Numbered from the stretch's first letter, positions 33,540 to 45,372 are shown. The stretch is 64,000 nucleotides of DNA from Manduca sexta (GCF_014839805.1 NC_051118.1:8734391-8798390), one strand, 5' to 3'. Numbers and translations: made by a program. The notes: generated by a model from the letters alone, not told the origin.

Positions 33540-33780
33540 AAAAAAATGTTCTACAACGCTCATTCAATATGCCCGTTATATACTGTAAATAAAGGCAAAG
33601 CATCGAAACCATTTTTGGCTTTGGATGCTAGTCAATATGAAAGTATTTTTAAAGATAAAGTTAGATACCTCACAGTTAACACTATCATTATCAAACACGG
33701 CCATACTATATCTAAGTACCAAGTATGTACAGCCATCTTCTCTTACGGCGCCCGTCGTAAAGTTCATTACCGGAATTAAA
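33540..33780. other. Overlapping open frames, no motif
   Basis: Open frames of about 70 codons exist on both strands with no recognisable domain. The neighbourhood 32000-34200 is otherwise AT-rich. A CpG-rich patch at 33200-33300 and a short (TCTG)n run at 33870-33896 are the only other structures. Confidence 0.2.
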
Positions 33781-33867
33781 AGCATGAAGATTTTTTTACT
33801 ATAGAAATAATTTCCAGAATCAAAGCAATTGGTACAAATATTAGCTTCATAGGATCTTTACTTTCCG

Positions 33868-33897
33868 TCCGTCCGTCGGTCTGTCTGTCTGTCTGTC
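33868..33897. repeat. Microsatellite (TCTG)n
   Basis: CCGTCCGTCGG runs into GTCTGTCTGTCTGTCTGTC. A simple tetranucleotide repeat. Confidence 0.8.
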
Positions 33898-34202
33898 AAG
33901 ACCCTATTTGTATGAAATTGAAAACATAAAATACTCGGGACTATACGATCTTTTCAAATCTAACTTGTAAGTCAACGCGATTAAAATATAAGACCGTTTA
34001 TGCCGCATACTTAAGATAACACAACTATAGAGTACCTACTTCCCGTTACGAATCATGAAATTTGGAAAGAAAAAGTGTCTTGCACATTTAAAGGAAAACC
34101 TTAAAACGATCATTATATACTTTAATTCCTTACGTATAAGTTAGTTCGGAAACCTCATTGCGCAAGTCCAACTCACACTTGCCCGGCTTTTTCCAGATCA
34201 TC

Positions 34203-34322
34203 TAGCAATGGCGAAAAGTAAAAGTTTCCTAAAGGGAACACGACACAACATATAGGTACTAATGCATAAATGGGGTCTGCAAATTGTTCTTAATTAAAAT
34301 CTAAATAAAGAGAAGCCGGTAG
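34203..34322 (-). mobile_element. hAT-type MITE fragment
   Basis: Shares AATGGCGAAAAGTAAAAG, GCATAAATGGGGTCTGCAAA and GAAGCCGGTAG with the copies at 25.2 and 59.2 kb. The outer CAGTGG ends are mutated. Confidence 0.5.
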
Positions 34323-34877
34323 CCACAGTTACCTAGCTGCCCTTTCTTCGCCCAAAAGCCCGCAGACCCACATAACACTTACACAATGACTGTGAGCCAC
34401 TGACACACAACACTTCGTTACGTAAACATTATGTAAAATTCACACGCGAACTGTAATTAAAATTTTACTGATTGTCGCGGTTTTGATCTCGTTTCGCTGA
34501 TATGCGGTGTCGTAATGGAAGTATGCTAGTTCCGGAATAATGGGTCAGGTCATAATCTTAGTTATTATTCCTAAATATTACTGAATGCTAAGAGAAGAGG
34601 TAGCGAAATAAATATCATAATAAAGTAATATACGAAAATCGGTCCAAAGAAAAAGTCGTGGAACATCCGCGAGTGGACGGGGATTGCAAGCGCTGTAGAA
34701 ATATTTCACCTTGCACAGGACAAAATAAGAAATTCAGAGCTGACTGCCATTCTTCACTAGTTGGAGAGGCACTACAACAAGAAGAAACTAATAAAATAGC
34801 AATAATAAATAGCCAAACTTTAAGTTAATTTAGTTTATGTTTATTATCGTATGAATGTTGTAAATTCGTTTTTAAGT

Positions 34878-35135
34878 AAATGAAATAAAATAATTTATTT
34901 GAACCTTCGTAATGTTATACTTGTTTAGATTCCAACAATATTCTATCACCAGTTCGGAAAGCAGTTCTCTTCAGAGAACGGGCAAGAAGCTCTAATGTTG
35001 CTCTTCCAAATCAGTTTAAAATATGAAGTACAATTGCATGATACAGAGAAAAAAAAATACAATTGTTTTTTTTTTATTGCTGTTTAGAGCAGTTTATTTT
35101 TATATCAAATAAGGTAATAAATGAATTTTAAATTT
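34878..35135 (-). mobile_element. Repeat F, LINE 3' end
   Basis: In minus sense it contains the block CTGCTTTCCGAACTGGTGAT, then a 3' untranslated tail ending in ATTTTATTTCATTT. This (ATTTC)n-like end and 5' truncation are typical of a non-LTR element. It matches 55.88 and 36.36 kb in order. Confidence 0.65.
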
Positions 35136-35159
35136 AAAGCGTTCGGAAGTTAGTTAACA

Positions 35160-36350
35160 TATGTTTGTGATACATAAAATAGATTCTGTATATAACTTGA
35201 TGGTTTCTAGAATACTTCTTACTAGTGGGCCTGGTAGACGTTCACCACAGACCACATTTTATGTAATCCTTTCATGTTTTGAGCCTCGACAACAGCGCCA
35301 CCTATCGGGTCCGCAATTATCCAATGATCCATTCACGTACAACTACACTCTGACAAAAATTTTCATTGAAATCGCTCAGGCAATTTCGGAGATTTTCGTT
35401 TACGCTAGTACACGAAAAACTATTTCACACAAAAATATCACCCGAACTGACAACATTTCCCGACTTTTGCCATTATACAAAAATCGGAGAGTCAACAGCT
35501 AAAAAAAATGTATTATAATTGTAAAATGGTTGTAGATATTGTAACTTTGACTTTTCGCGCAGCACCTCAGTCCGCTTCGTTCCCATAAAGGCAATCTTCG
35601 ATACTGCAAATCATATTATAAAAAACCGCAATAAAAATTGTTTTATTTCGCTAATAGCTATTGTCTCATAATGGACAGCAATCTGCCTACAATACCTTGC
35701 AATCCGTAAAACAAAGTTTAAACACTGCTTGACGGCAGAAGTAAACAAAGATACTCGAATAGATAGTGCCTAAGAGAACTATATGTAAAGAGAAGTATAT
35801 AATATGCCTATTATTCCATGCTAATACTTAAGGCCCATTAGTTAAACAATCTTGTTAGGAAATGGGTGGAAAGAAAATAGAAAATAATTAGAATAATATA
35901 CAGCAAATTAATTACCATATAAAGTACAAAAAATATTAAAATCTAGGACCTCTACCTTTAATTATTATTATTAATCAGCGGGACTAATTAAAGTGTTTTT
36001 CACATAAAATATTTGCAGTTTCTTCAGAAACCATCATAAAAATACCAATAAAATTACATTTACTTTCAATCATAACCATTAAAAAATCATTATCAAAAAT
36101 AATCAATAAATCATTCGGTGCATAAATGCAATACGACCGCGTGGTGGGAAATGGCCTAAGGGTGGGGGGACAAAGACTTTGGCAACCTACATAGCTCCCC
36201 CCTTTCGATATAGAGTAAATCTACTTTCGCAGATGCGGTGTTAGGTAGAATTGAGATGTCTCTAAGAATATATTACATGTAATATAGAATTTACGAGTAA
36301 TATCAGTTAGAGTAAAAAGATTTGTTAGTCTTGAGCATTAAAAAAAATTA
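35160..36350. other. No gene recognised
   Basis: The 113-residue open frame at 35161-35502 has no motif. It includes AACAGCGCCACCTATCGGGT and GCAATTTCGGAGATTTTCG, phrases common in lepidopteran interspersed repeats. The rest is AT-rich. Confidence 0.3.
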
Positions 36351-36357
36351 AAAAAAC

Positions 36358-36490
36358 ATATTTGAATCTGTAAATTGTTAAATATTATTTGGATTCAGTA
36401 AATTTTAACTCTACAACTAATTTGGGAAGAAGTGTCCAGAAAACAATGGGCTAGAAACTCTAGTGTTGCCGTTTTCACAACCAGTTCAAA
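36358..36490 (-). mobile_element. Repeat F, diverged LINE 3' end
   Basis: TTTGAATCTGTAAATTG, GATTCAGTAAATTTTAACTC, then GGGCTAGAAACTCTAG, in the same order as at 55.88 kb but with many changes. Confidence 0.55.
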
Positions 36491-36534
36491 GTTACGGTCT
36501 TTAAAAAACATTAAGCAATATTTTTTAACCATGC

Positions 36535-36635
36535 ACAGCAATATGACCGCACTGCACCTGATGGTAAGTGGAATGGCGTCCAAAAGAATGTCGACTGACG
36601 AGAGATGATTACCCTCGACAGTCGACACAATTATA
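36535..36635 (+). repeat. Repeat D, 5' part only
   Basis: GCACCTGATGGTAAGTGGAA, then the hairpin pair GTCGACTGACGAG / CTCGACAGTCGAC and CACAATTAT, where it stops. Confidence 0.65.
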
Positions 36636-36795
36636 TTCATTTATTTACTATAAATATAATACATATATACTGTAATACGTATGATAACAGTTACCAAATA
36701 ATATATGTTTGAATACATCATTGCAAGAATTTACTTACTTATTATGCTTCCATTACATTTTTATTATTTTAATTTATTTAATAGATAAACACGTT

Positions 36796-37056
36796 CCCCC
36801 TTATTCATAAACGTTTTTTATCTAAGGACGGAGTAAAGCTGTGATAACAAGCCTGTTTCTCAGTGCCCAACGGCACTGAGAAATAGACATAGGGCCGTTG
36901 TGATTGGTTATTATTGTCGTATTTCAATATTAGCCAATCACAACGGTTCTACATCTACGCACTGTGAAGACTGCCATGCCGTCAGCACTGAGAAACAGAC
37001 TTGTTATCACAGCCTTAGTCGGTCGTTAGATAAAAAACTTCTATGAATAAGGGGGG
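36796..37056. mobile_element. Foldback MITE with about 65-bp inverted arms
   Basis: The left arm starts CCCCCTTATTCATAAACG and runs through GCTGTGATAACAAG and CTGTTTCTCAGTGC; the right arm mirrors it from GCACTGAGAAACAG to CTATGAATAAGGGGGG. The interior holds a second, nested palindrome (GCCGTTGTGATTGG against CCAATCACAACGG). No coding sequence. A target duplication is not clear, so the superfamily is undetermined. Confidence 0.85.
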
Positions 37057-37171
37057 TTATGTTTAAGTTTTAATAAGTCTTACTTTTATCCCACAGATAT
37101 TATGTTTTAAGCTGGTTAATTTTGAGTTACAGTCTCCTACATATTACGTTTCAAGAGTTAATAATATAGTA

Positions 37172-37491
37172 TGATAATATCAGCCCTATATTACATACTG
37201 TCCCACTGCTGGCCCTTGCCTTCTACTACTGAGAGGGATTAGATCTTAGTCCACTACTCTGGCCTAGTGCGAATTGGCAGACTTCAAATTCTCCTTAAAA
37301 ATTACTATAGAGAACTTCTCAGGTATACAGGTGTTCTCACGATGTTTTCCTTCACCGTTAAAGCAAGCGATAATTCACAAAGAATACACACATAATTTTA
37401 GATAAGTCAGAGATGTGTGTCTTTGAGGTTTGAACTTGCGAACATTCGTCTGGGTAGTCCGTTCCACTCCCAACTAGGCTATCGCCACTTC
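37172..37491 (-). mobile_element. SINE-A copy, full length, diverged
   Basis: Runs from TATCAGCCCTATATTACATA to GGCTATCGCCAC. The B-box reads GTTCAAACCTC, degenerate. The overall mutation load suggests an older copy. Confidence 0.85.
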
Positions 37492-37783
37492 CAAGGGTTG
37501 CAACACTTTAGATCAGTAAGGTATCTAAACATTTAAAATTTTCTTATTAGCATTCTTCGTGTACGGAATATTAAAAATTACGCAAATATTTACCTTATTA
37601 ACTTTTATATATCGTAAAAACTATAATGTAAAAAAGAAAGGTGTCATTTGCATAATTTATACAAGTTTATAAATAAACTGCCTTTTATGGTAGATTATTA
37701 CTTAATTTTTACAATAATATTTCCATAAATGATATAAAAAAGATTTGAGTTTTTGTATGTAGTTCATCATTTCAATTTCTTTT

Positions 37784-37900
37784 AGTTTTATTTACGTTTG
37801 TCTTAGATTTAGTTTTTGTTTAGATGGGCCGCGATATGTTAAGGCAATTATTTTTTGCGTCGGATTACTTTTTGATATATTTCACCCTTCGCCATTGCTG
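37784..37900 (+). mobile_element. Repeat E, 5'-deleted
   Basis: Begins inside the element at TTTATTTACGTTTGTCTTAG and continues to TTCACCCTTCGCCATTGCTG, the right inverted end. The left end is lost. Confidence 0.55.
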
Positions 37901-38339
37901 TAGTATGTATTTTTTCGAATAAATGGTAATAAAATTATTACTACATTAACTGTTTACTACCATAACAAATAAAATTTACTTGAAACCTATGAAGTAGGCC
38001 CTAAGCAATTTTTAAGAAAGTATTTTTTATTAAGATTTTTGTTACAACACAATTTTCACAACACATTTTCATGTCGTATCTGCATTTCTTTTGACACGTA
38101 ATTTCTCAGATAGCCTCCGTTAGAGATAGTGCACGCATGCGCATTATCACTGCGCAACTCCGAGACGTGTGTTTTTTACTATTTATTTTTATATATTAAC
38201 AATTAAAATAAATAGTTGTATGCGATAGATCAGCAGTTACTCAGACGGTCTCGGGTTCAATTCTCCATGCATTTTATATTGAATAAATTGAGTTACAGTG
38301 TTTGGCTGTTTAAAATGCAATGTTACTAGGTTCATAATT

Positions 38340-38495
38340 ATTATATTGGATTTTCTTGCTCGGTATCAGCCCGGCCTATAAAATAGAGCCTAGTAAATTT
38401 GCCCACCCCCTATTACATGGGATTCAACATACCCCTAAAATATGTGTGTTACCCCTGTCTACCTTTGAAAAAGGAAAAGTCGTGATGCTATTGTG
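38340..38495 (+). repeat. Repeat H
   Basis: CTCGGTATCAGCCCGGCC at its start resembles the SINE-B middle. The following CCCCTATTACATGGGATTCA and GAAAAAGGAAAAGTCGTGAT match 20.44-20.59 kb. Just upstream (38225-38275) lies a tRNA-like stretch with GGGTTCAATTCTCC. Confidence 0.45.
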
Positions 38496-38700
38496 ATATG
38501 TAATATTAATCCTGTGTATGTACTAGGAGAGCATAGCTTACAAGCTGCCTACCAAAAATTAATAGACAAAAAAACGTGACACGATAATTTAGTTATACAT
38601 AATTGTGGTCCTCAGTTCGACATTAACCCTGTGTATGTAGTACCAGGACAGCATAACAAACTGTGCATAACCCCGTCGACTCTGCAAATTACTCTATGCC

Positions 38701-38955
38701 ATGTCGCAAGCGCAGGCCTCATCTCGTCTCGCTCTAAGCTCGCTTATGCAACCTTTCTCTGTTGCGCAACCCGTTGACCGACATTTGGCGATTTGCACGG
38801 AGTTATGTAATGCCAATTGTTTTTTTGTTACTGGCACCCCTGCTGAAAGGCTTTGTTCGACTGATAGAATTGCTTTTAATAAGTTTGGGGCACCCCTGTT
38901 ACTTAATATTTTAAGGCTGCAAAAACATCGTCGAAGAAAAGATAAGTCACATTGA
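38701..38955 (+). pseudogene. Possible hAT transposase C-terminal remnant
   Basis: An 84-residue open frame whose second half, TGTPAERLCSTDRIAFNKFG, then a leucine-rich stretch and basic end, resembles the hAT dimerisation region, where P-x-x-x-ERxFSxAG and N-x-x-x-L-L are expected. The AERLCST match is partial and the rest of a transposase is missing. The presence of hAT MITEs in the window makes this reasonable but unproven. Confidence 0.3.
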
Positions 38956-39036
38956 ACTCTATAGGGCTTCGAATTACGTCCAATTTTGTTTCGTAATGAT
39001 TCCTATGCGGTCACTCTAGTAATGTTCATCAAAAAG

Positions 39037-39234
39037 TTATTGACAGACTTCAGACAACAGTGGCTTCTGTATCTCTTCCACCAACAATATATTTGCAAGC
39101 ATATTGCAGAACTGATCTCCTTCAATGTATACTACCTTCCGTTCGTCTATTGAGCGATCTGGTACCGGCTCTACTGAACATAATAAAGTATTGCCCTGTA
39201 ATTCAAACTTAATACATCCCATTCCACCGTCCAT
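39037..39234 (-). CDS. Short open frame of unknown function
   Basis: Sixty-five residues from an ATG (MDGGMGCIKFELQGN) to a stop. Composition is balanced and protein-like, with acidic and hydrophobic residues alternating, unlike the lysine- and isoleucine-heavy chance frames around it. No domain, signal peptide or membrane segment is evident. It might be an exon, a fragment of a retrocopy, or chance. Confidence 0.25.
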   Translation of the reverse strand: MDGGMGCIKFELQGNTLLCSVEPVPDRSIDERKVVYIEGDQFCNMLANILLVEEIQKPLLSEVCQ

Positions 39235-39472
39235 AATATACTATACGTATCCATTTTTACAGTTCGTTTGTATTTGATTTTATTTATCACTCGTGTGAAA
39301 GACTGCCCGGGGTAAAACTTTGTACTTTACTGCGTAAAAAGTACTTTTTTATTTTATTTAGGATACCTAACTGTGTACAATAACCTAACCTTCCCAGCGA
39401 CTTCTGTAGTTATCTAAAATAAACTCACATCACCTCTTGTTTTCGTGTAGATTATGTTTTACCAGCGCTGAA

Positions 39473-39785
39473 GTGGCGATAGCCTAGTTGATGGAACGGG
39501 CTGTAGAGACGAATATCCGCAGATTCAAAACCTAAAGCCACGCACCTCTGACTTTTCTTAAGTTATGTGGGTATACGTTATAAATTATAAATTGCGTTAA
39601 CTGTGGAAGAAAACATCATGAACCTGCATATCTAAAAAATTGTCTAAGAATTTTAAGGGTGTGTGAAGTGTACCAATCTGCACTAGGCCAGCGTGGTGGA
39701 CTACGACCTAATCTCTCTCAATAGTAGAGGAGGCCCGTGTCCAGCAGTGAGACAGCTTAAAATACAGGGCTGATATTATCATTAT
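39473..39785 (+). mobile_element. SINE-A copy, full length
   Basis: GTGGCGATAGCCTAGTTGAT at the head, body, and AATACAGGGCTGATATTATC at the tail. Small deletions in the body (the AAACATC region is shortened). Confidence 0.86.
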
Positions 39786-39887
39786 GCCGAATGTCTGGAG
39801 ATGTTTTTATTTCTTACCAGTCCACACATTCTTGGGTTTCACTAACAAGAGGTATGCATGAAGCCACTTTGTCATACTACAAAACTT

Positions 39888-40044
39888 CAGTGATGAAGCG
39901 TCCATACTACCCGATTCCTACCGGCTTCCTTTTTAGGTTTATTTACGTCTGTCTTAGGTATTTTTTTCTGTTATATTGTCCGCAAAACGTTAACTAAGGC
40001 AATTCATTTTGCCTAGGGTTAACTTTTGAAAAAGCCTTCGCCAC
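39888..40044 (+). mobile_element. Repeat E, hAT-type MITE
   Basis: CAGTGATGAAGCGTCCATAC, GATTCCTACCGGCTTCC and CCTTCGCCAC mark a near-complete copy with inverted ends. No clear 8-bp duplication remains. Confidence 0.65.
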
Positions 40045-40439
40045 AGATAAAGATTTCGAACTTGCGGTCCTACACCTTGGCAGCCCCTTCCATTGCCAGC
40101 TAAGCTATTGCCTCTAACGGAACTAAAATTTCAAACTAACGAAGTACTAACTTGCGTTACGTAATGTTTCGGAAGAGGATTTTCCTTATTTGATTCAATG
40201 GGTTTTTGAAGAAAGCGATTTTAAATCCGCCATGACGTCATATTGTCAAGGCCAAAAATAATATTAGCTGTTGTCTGTCGCACGGGTTTAGTTAAGTGTT
40301 ACTAACTAGGGGGAAGGGCGGAAGGGGGAGATGCAAAAAATATAAAACAACAAAAACGTGCATTGAATGACATTCAGATTCATTAAAAAAGTATATTTCG
40401 GGGGCGTCATCTCCTAAAGCCTCATTCTGATTAGGGGGA

Positions 40440-40672
40440 AATGCCCATAGTCACCACGCTGGGCAAGCGGGTTGGTGACCGCAGTGTGATGTCGGATCTC
40501 CGACAATTAGAGAGAACACTGCTGCCCATTCTCTCAAGTGGGCACCGGCGATCTCACTCACAGCACGAATCGCAACAGCACTGGATGAGGAGAGCGGAGG
40601 ACCGAACAGCGTGGTGCGCTTTAGGGGAGGCCTATGTTCAGCAGTAGACAGCTGTAGGCTGATGATGATGAT
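40440..40672 (+). mobile_element. SINE or LINE copy with shared 3' tail
   Basis: The end encodes RTAWCALGEAYVQQ, like the C-terminus of the LINE at 62.5 kb, then AGGCCTATGTTCAGCAGTAG and GGCTGATGATGATGAT. The first half (CACGCTGGGCAAGCGGGTTG) is not from that LINE's coding region, so this may be a composite element using a LINE tail. Confidence 0.5.
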
Positions 40673-40787
40673 CTCCTAAACCTTCCCTCCTGACTACTCC
40701 TATGGTTTGTCGACCGCAATTAGTCTAGTTAGATAGCCTCCGTCCATTTCTACCGCCAAGCAGCAGGGTGTGCAATATTTTTTTATA

Positions 40788-40985
40788 TATAAGCACGTCA
40801 GTCACCTATCTGCACCTGAAGGTAATTTGAATAGGGTCCAAATAAACTGGCATCTGACGACCCCTCGACAGTCGACACAATTATGCCGACTTGATACACA
40901 GGCTGATCACGAAACGCGACACACGTGGCCACTATGGCGGGTGTTACTCCTCGCTAGTCGACACAGATATGCCTGTTCGAATTCG
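40788..40985 (+). repeat. Repeat D with internal deletion
   Basis: TGCACCTGAAGGTAATTTG at the start and CCCCTCGACAGTCGACACAA in the core. The first hairpin arm is partly deleted and a GTCGACACAGATATGCC block occurs again near the end. Confidence 0.6.
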
Positions 40986-41281
40986 GATATTCTAAGGATT
41001 GATGGACTGAATTCAGTGTAATTATTAAGTTTTGTTTTCATTATGAACTGTTTAAGGAATAATTGGAATACGAGGACGAGAAATGAAACAACTTCACAAA
41101 CAGACTTATGTTCGTTGACTTATGCGACCGTACGGGAACTTGAATATTTTTTTTTTGAATGAAGTAAAACTTTTTACTCAATTACCCTCAGTTTGTAATT
41201 TTAGAAAGAATGAAAGAAAATACGTTTATTGCGTTAACTCACACTAAACATAAATTATTAGTATTAACAATATTTATACCT

Positions 41282-41495
41282 AATAATATCAGCCCTGTAT
41301 TATATACTTGCCCACTGCTGAGCACGGGCCTCCTCTACTACTGAGAGGGATTAGGCCTTAGTCCACCACGCTGGCCTAGTGCGGATTGGTAGACTTCACA
41401 CACCTTCGAAATTCCTATAGAGAACTTCTCAGATGTACAGGTTTCCTCACGATGTGTTCCTTCACCGTTAAAGCGAACGATAAATTCACAAAGAA
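41282..41495 (-). mobile_element. SINE-A copy, 5'-truncated
   Basis: Runs from TATCAGCCCTGTATTATATA to AAGCGAACGATAAATTCACA. It shares CACTGCTGAGCACGGG and GAACGATAAATTC with the copies at 52.9 and 56.1 kb, which marks a subfamily. Confidence 0.85.
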
Positions 41496-41948
41496 GAGAT
41501 TTATACCCAATTATAGTAATTTAAAATAAAAGGAAAAAAATATAAATGAATTAACAAGACTAATTTACAATATAACACTATAAATGGCGGTCATTAGCGG
41601 CAAAGAAAGCACGACAAATGGTTATTTAGCTACTAGCCGTCGGTCGCGGCTTCTCTGGCGTGAATTTATTTTTCCGGGATTAAAGTCCCGCTTTACATTT
41701 TCCGGGATAAAATGGGGCCTATATTTTTAGTTAGACATCTAGTAATACATCGGTGTAAACTGCATGAAATTCCATGCAGTAGTTCTTGCGCGATGCGTGT
41801 ACAAACATACAGACAGGCAAAAATACTGAAAACAGTTGTTTTGGCTTTGGGTTTTCTGCAAAATCTAAAATATACAGACATGGCCTGTTACAATGTTAAT
41901 ATATGACAGAACATACAATATATATTAAAATAGCAGAGAACTTTATAT

Positions 41949-42652
41949 TCATCGCTTAAGTCAAATCAAATCAAATCATTTATTTTTTTGTTAAACATAG
42001 GTATATACAGTTCTTGATATGTTATGGTGAATAGTGCGCTATGTTTTGCCACTAGAGCATACAAAAATATACAATGTCAATAATAGAATTGTTAAACGAT
42101 ATTTAAACATAAGACAAAAAAGAAATATCGAAATATGTCGGTACAGTGTGTCATAGAATAAAATTTAATAAATGTCAGTCGCAAATAGAAATAATCATTA
42201 TATTACATATATGTATCCATATTACTATAAATTAGTTTTATTTTTTTATCTTTTCCTCAAGTAACTCTGTGATACTGTAATATGCTTTTTGCACAAGAAA
42301 TTCTTTTAGACGTCTTTTGAAAAATAATATATTTAGCTCTTTTATTGCACATCGTATTTGATTATATATATTAGGTGCCATACAAAATACACTGTTATGC
42401 ATTAGACGTGTATTAGACTTTCTCACACACAGTCTATGGTTATCCCGTCGACTACGCTTGTTTATGTCTGATAGTTTGGGAAACAAAGTTGGATTGGTTT
42501 TAACAAAACAGGAGACTTCAAATATGTACAGAGATGGGGCTGTTAAAATTTTATGTTGTATAAAGTAGGGTTTACACGAGTCAATACATTGTAGACCAAA
42601 CATAGTTTTAATGCACCGTTTTTGTTGCTTGAAAATTAGGTTTTTCACTCAC
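41949..42652 (-). mobile_element. Non-LTR retrotransposon, C-terminal fragment
   Basis: A 136-residue minus frame (42648-42238) encodes the final block of a jockey/CR1-like polyprotein: FKQQKRCIKTMFGLQCIDSC, then KILTAPSLYIFEVSCFVK, and a terminal FKRRLKEFLVQKAYYSI pattern. The 3' untranslated region ends in repeats of TTTGA at 41957-41980. It is 5'-truncated before the catalytic domain. The frame is open over its whole length. Confidence 0.78.
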
Positions 42653-42767
42653 TTTTAGATTCAATTATAAACATGTTGAGTTTTCCTAACTTAGACTTAC
42701 ATTACACCAATAAGTTATAATATTTAAATTATTGTTATTGCAGTGTTAAGCTGCTGGAAAACCTATT

Positions 42768-42886
42768 TTTTTTATTGCTTTGAATGATGAGACGAGCTTC
42801 CCGTTCGCCTGATGGTAGACGATACGACCGCCCATAAACAGTAGAAACACCATCCAACACCTTGAATTACAATGTATAGTTTGGTA
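42768..42886 (-). repeat. Repeat C, 5'-truncated
   Basis: Reads on the minus strand ATTGTAATTCAAGGTGTTGG, TTTATGGGCGGTCGTATCG, GGCGAACGGGAAGCTCGTC and an A-rich end. Confidence 0.72.
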
Positions 42887-43269
42887 TTCAACAAATAAAT
42901 AAAGAAGAACCGACTAGAAAATTAAAAACATAACTCATCTTCAATGAAATATAGTTCCACAGTATACTGCATAGAGATTATTGCTGATTAGCATCGTTAG
43001 TATTTAGCGAACGAAACCAAAGGGAAGATATCCTGAATCCGGCTTCAAGTTACTCCGTATTGATAAATGCGCATGCGCCCTCGCACCGACATGTAACAAT
43101 CATATTAAAGTTTATTTATATAATACTAGCTTTTGCTCGCGACTTCGCATGCCTGAAGGAGTTTTATGATAAAAGTCCCGTTATTTATTTTCCCGGGATA
43201 AAAAGTAACCTGTAACCTTCGCAGGGTCAACTTTTCCCTGCGAAACTTCATAAAAAATAAATATATTTA

Positions 43270-43430
43270 ATATGTTTCGCTGGTGGTAGAATATATTTTA
43301 CTTCTACCGTATAGTGACCACCGTATACAAGTTAAAACCCGCCATATTGGCCCACGTAAATGTCGCGGTCCGGGATCAGCTTGTGTATCCAGTTCCAATA
43401 AGCATAATTGTGTCGACTGTCGACTGACTA
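43270..43430 (-). repeat. Repeat D, 5'-truncated
   Basis: ACCACCGTATACAAG, AAAACCCGCCATATTGG and CATAATTGTGTCGACTGTCG. It stops in the hairpin core, which is duplicated as GTCGACTGTCGACTGAC. Confidence 0.62.
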
Positions 43431-44049
43431 TCTACAACTTTTGTCTGATCTATTTTTACGATAATACCTCCGGTTCTGAGGAAAATGGGAAAAACTGGAT
43501 TTTTTTACCTTTGACCTTGAATAAAAAAAATTGCACATATAGGATCGATGGGGACTTTTAACATTTTATTGGTAATGACATATTTAACGTCTGTACCAAA
43601 TTTCAGCTCTGTGCGAATTTTTCCTAAATGTTAATTTGACTACACTAGATTAATTATATCTCGAAGAGATATAAATTCTTTATCCAACTCTATGAGATGT
43701 TACCACTATTTAAGCTTAATATAAATTAATATTTATTTTTATTTGACCTAAAATTGAAAATAGAAGACTAAATTGATGTTAATTTAATTTTAATTTTATT
43801 AGTCTGTTTCTAATTAGGTAATATCGTTAGGCTTTTACTTTGCATATAAATTGCACATTATGCACTGTATTAATGAATATATTATGTAAAATTATAATTT
43901 AAAATTTTTATTTGCAATTTTAGTATCCAGGTTACTGAAGTGTGTTGAGTGATAATTTGGCAGATAGCTTAAGTTGGATATCACATCCGTAGAAGATATG
44001 CGGAATGTTTTACACTTTATACCGTCATGTATTGTAAACTTAAATACAA

Positions 44050-44235
44050 ACGCCTTGATTCCCGAAAGGGCAGGCAGAGGTGTAACAGGTGTACCCACTT
44101 CCCGCCGTCCCATATAGGGGGCGACAGTATCGGCCACTCATTTTACCCTCCGAGATGATAGAATAAAAACCCAATATCACTTTGCCCGAGCCGGGTATCG
44201 AACCTGAGACCTCAGCACAACTACGCCACTGAAGA
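44050..44235 (-). mobile_element. SINE-B copy
   Basis: Head AGTGGCGTAGTTGTGCTGAG and B-box GGTTCGATACCCGG on the minus strand, with the body GTTTTTATTC and CCCCCTATATGGGACGG continuing to TCGGGAATC. It has lost the middle CAGTATCAGCC part. Confidence 0.72.
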
Positions 44236-44298
44236 AGTTGTAAAATTTAAACATAACTTATATAAACTTTTGAATTGTTTAGGTCCTGTTTTACGAGA

Positions 44299-44557
44299 CT
44301 GCCTCTGTGTCGTAGTTGTACTGCATTCGCAGTACGGCAGCGCTCTGAGGTCCTAGGTTCGAATCCCGGGTCGGGCAAAAGGGATATTTGGGTTTTTCTG
44401 CTCAGTATCCGGAGTCTGGAATTTGTGCTTGATATGGCTATACGCTCGCCCCCTATCACATCATGGGACGGCGGAACACACTTGGCGAAAAGTGGGTGCC
44501 ATGGTTGCGCCTCTGCATACCCCTTCGGGGATAAAATGCGTGATGTTGTGTGTGTGT
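44299..44557 (+). mobile_element. SINE-B copy with 11-bp target duplication
   Basis: Head GTCGTAGTTGTACTGC, B-box GGTTCGAATCCCGGG, body GGAGTCTGGAATTTGTGC, and a tail of GATAAAATG followed by (TG)n. GTTTTACGAGA occurs at 44288-44298 and 44558-44568, a clean duplication of the target. It stands head-to-head with the minus-strand SINE-B copy next door. Confidence 0.85.
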
Positions 44558-45372
44558 GTTTTACGAGATTCAAGTAAATTTCATTTGACAGTTATATTAA
44601 AAAGTTTATTTACATAGTACTCATTTTATTACCATGTATTTGGGAGCATAGATTAGAGTGTGACTTTTGAATTTGGTCGGCTTATACATTTATGTGACGA
44701 AAAATATTGACTCAAAAATTGTAAAACACGCCGTTATTTACAAAGATAACTATTATATAAATATAGTGCCAATATACCATAAACGTTTTAAAATTAATAA
44801 AAAAGGGAGCCGTTTTATAAAAAAAAGTTATATAGGCTACAATATTCTTCCTGAGAAGACTCGATATTTTAATTAAAACAATATCAACAGTTGAATTGTC
44901 TTTAGCAAAATTTTTTTGCGACACAAGTTTCATATATATTTAAAATCAGCACTTATTTTCTATGTTTTTTTTTAATTTTTCGAAAAAAAATGTCGTTACC
45001 TCAATTAGCCTTTCAACCATCGATATAAAACTTCTTAATAAGTTATTTAGCTTGAATCGGGAATCATAATTTGTTTTCTTGACTATTTCCCGTCAGGACA
45101 AAAAACAAAGCGGGATTTAAACATTTTTTATTGCTCTGAATGACGCGACGAGCTAGCCGTACGCCTGATTAATTAATAAATAAAATAACATAGTGATACT
45201 TAATTTACAAATTTAAAAATATTTTTGCAATATGATCAATAATTTTCATTTTGCAAAAAATGTTTTCTTTTTTCAAAAATATTTTTTCGACCGATTAGGT
45301 GGAATAACTTCCATACAGTAATTAGTCGAAAAAAAAATATGTTAAATTCAAATTAATTTATTTTATTTATTG

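Noticed and set aside
40045..40115. Another possible tRNA, with GTTCGAAATC on the minus strand
   Set aside because: The stems do not pair; it resembles a decayed SINE head.
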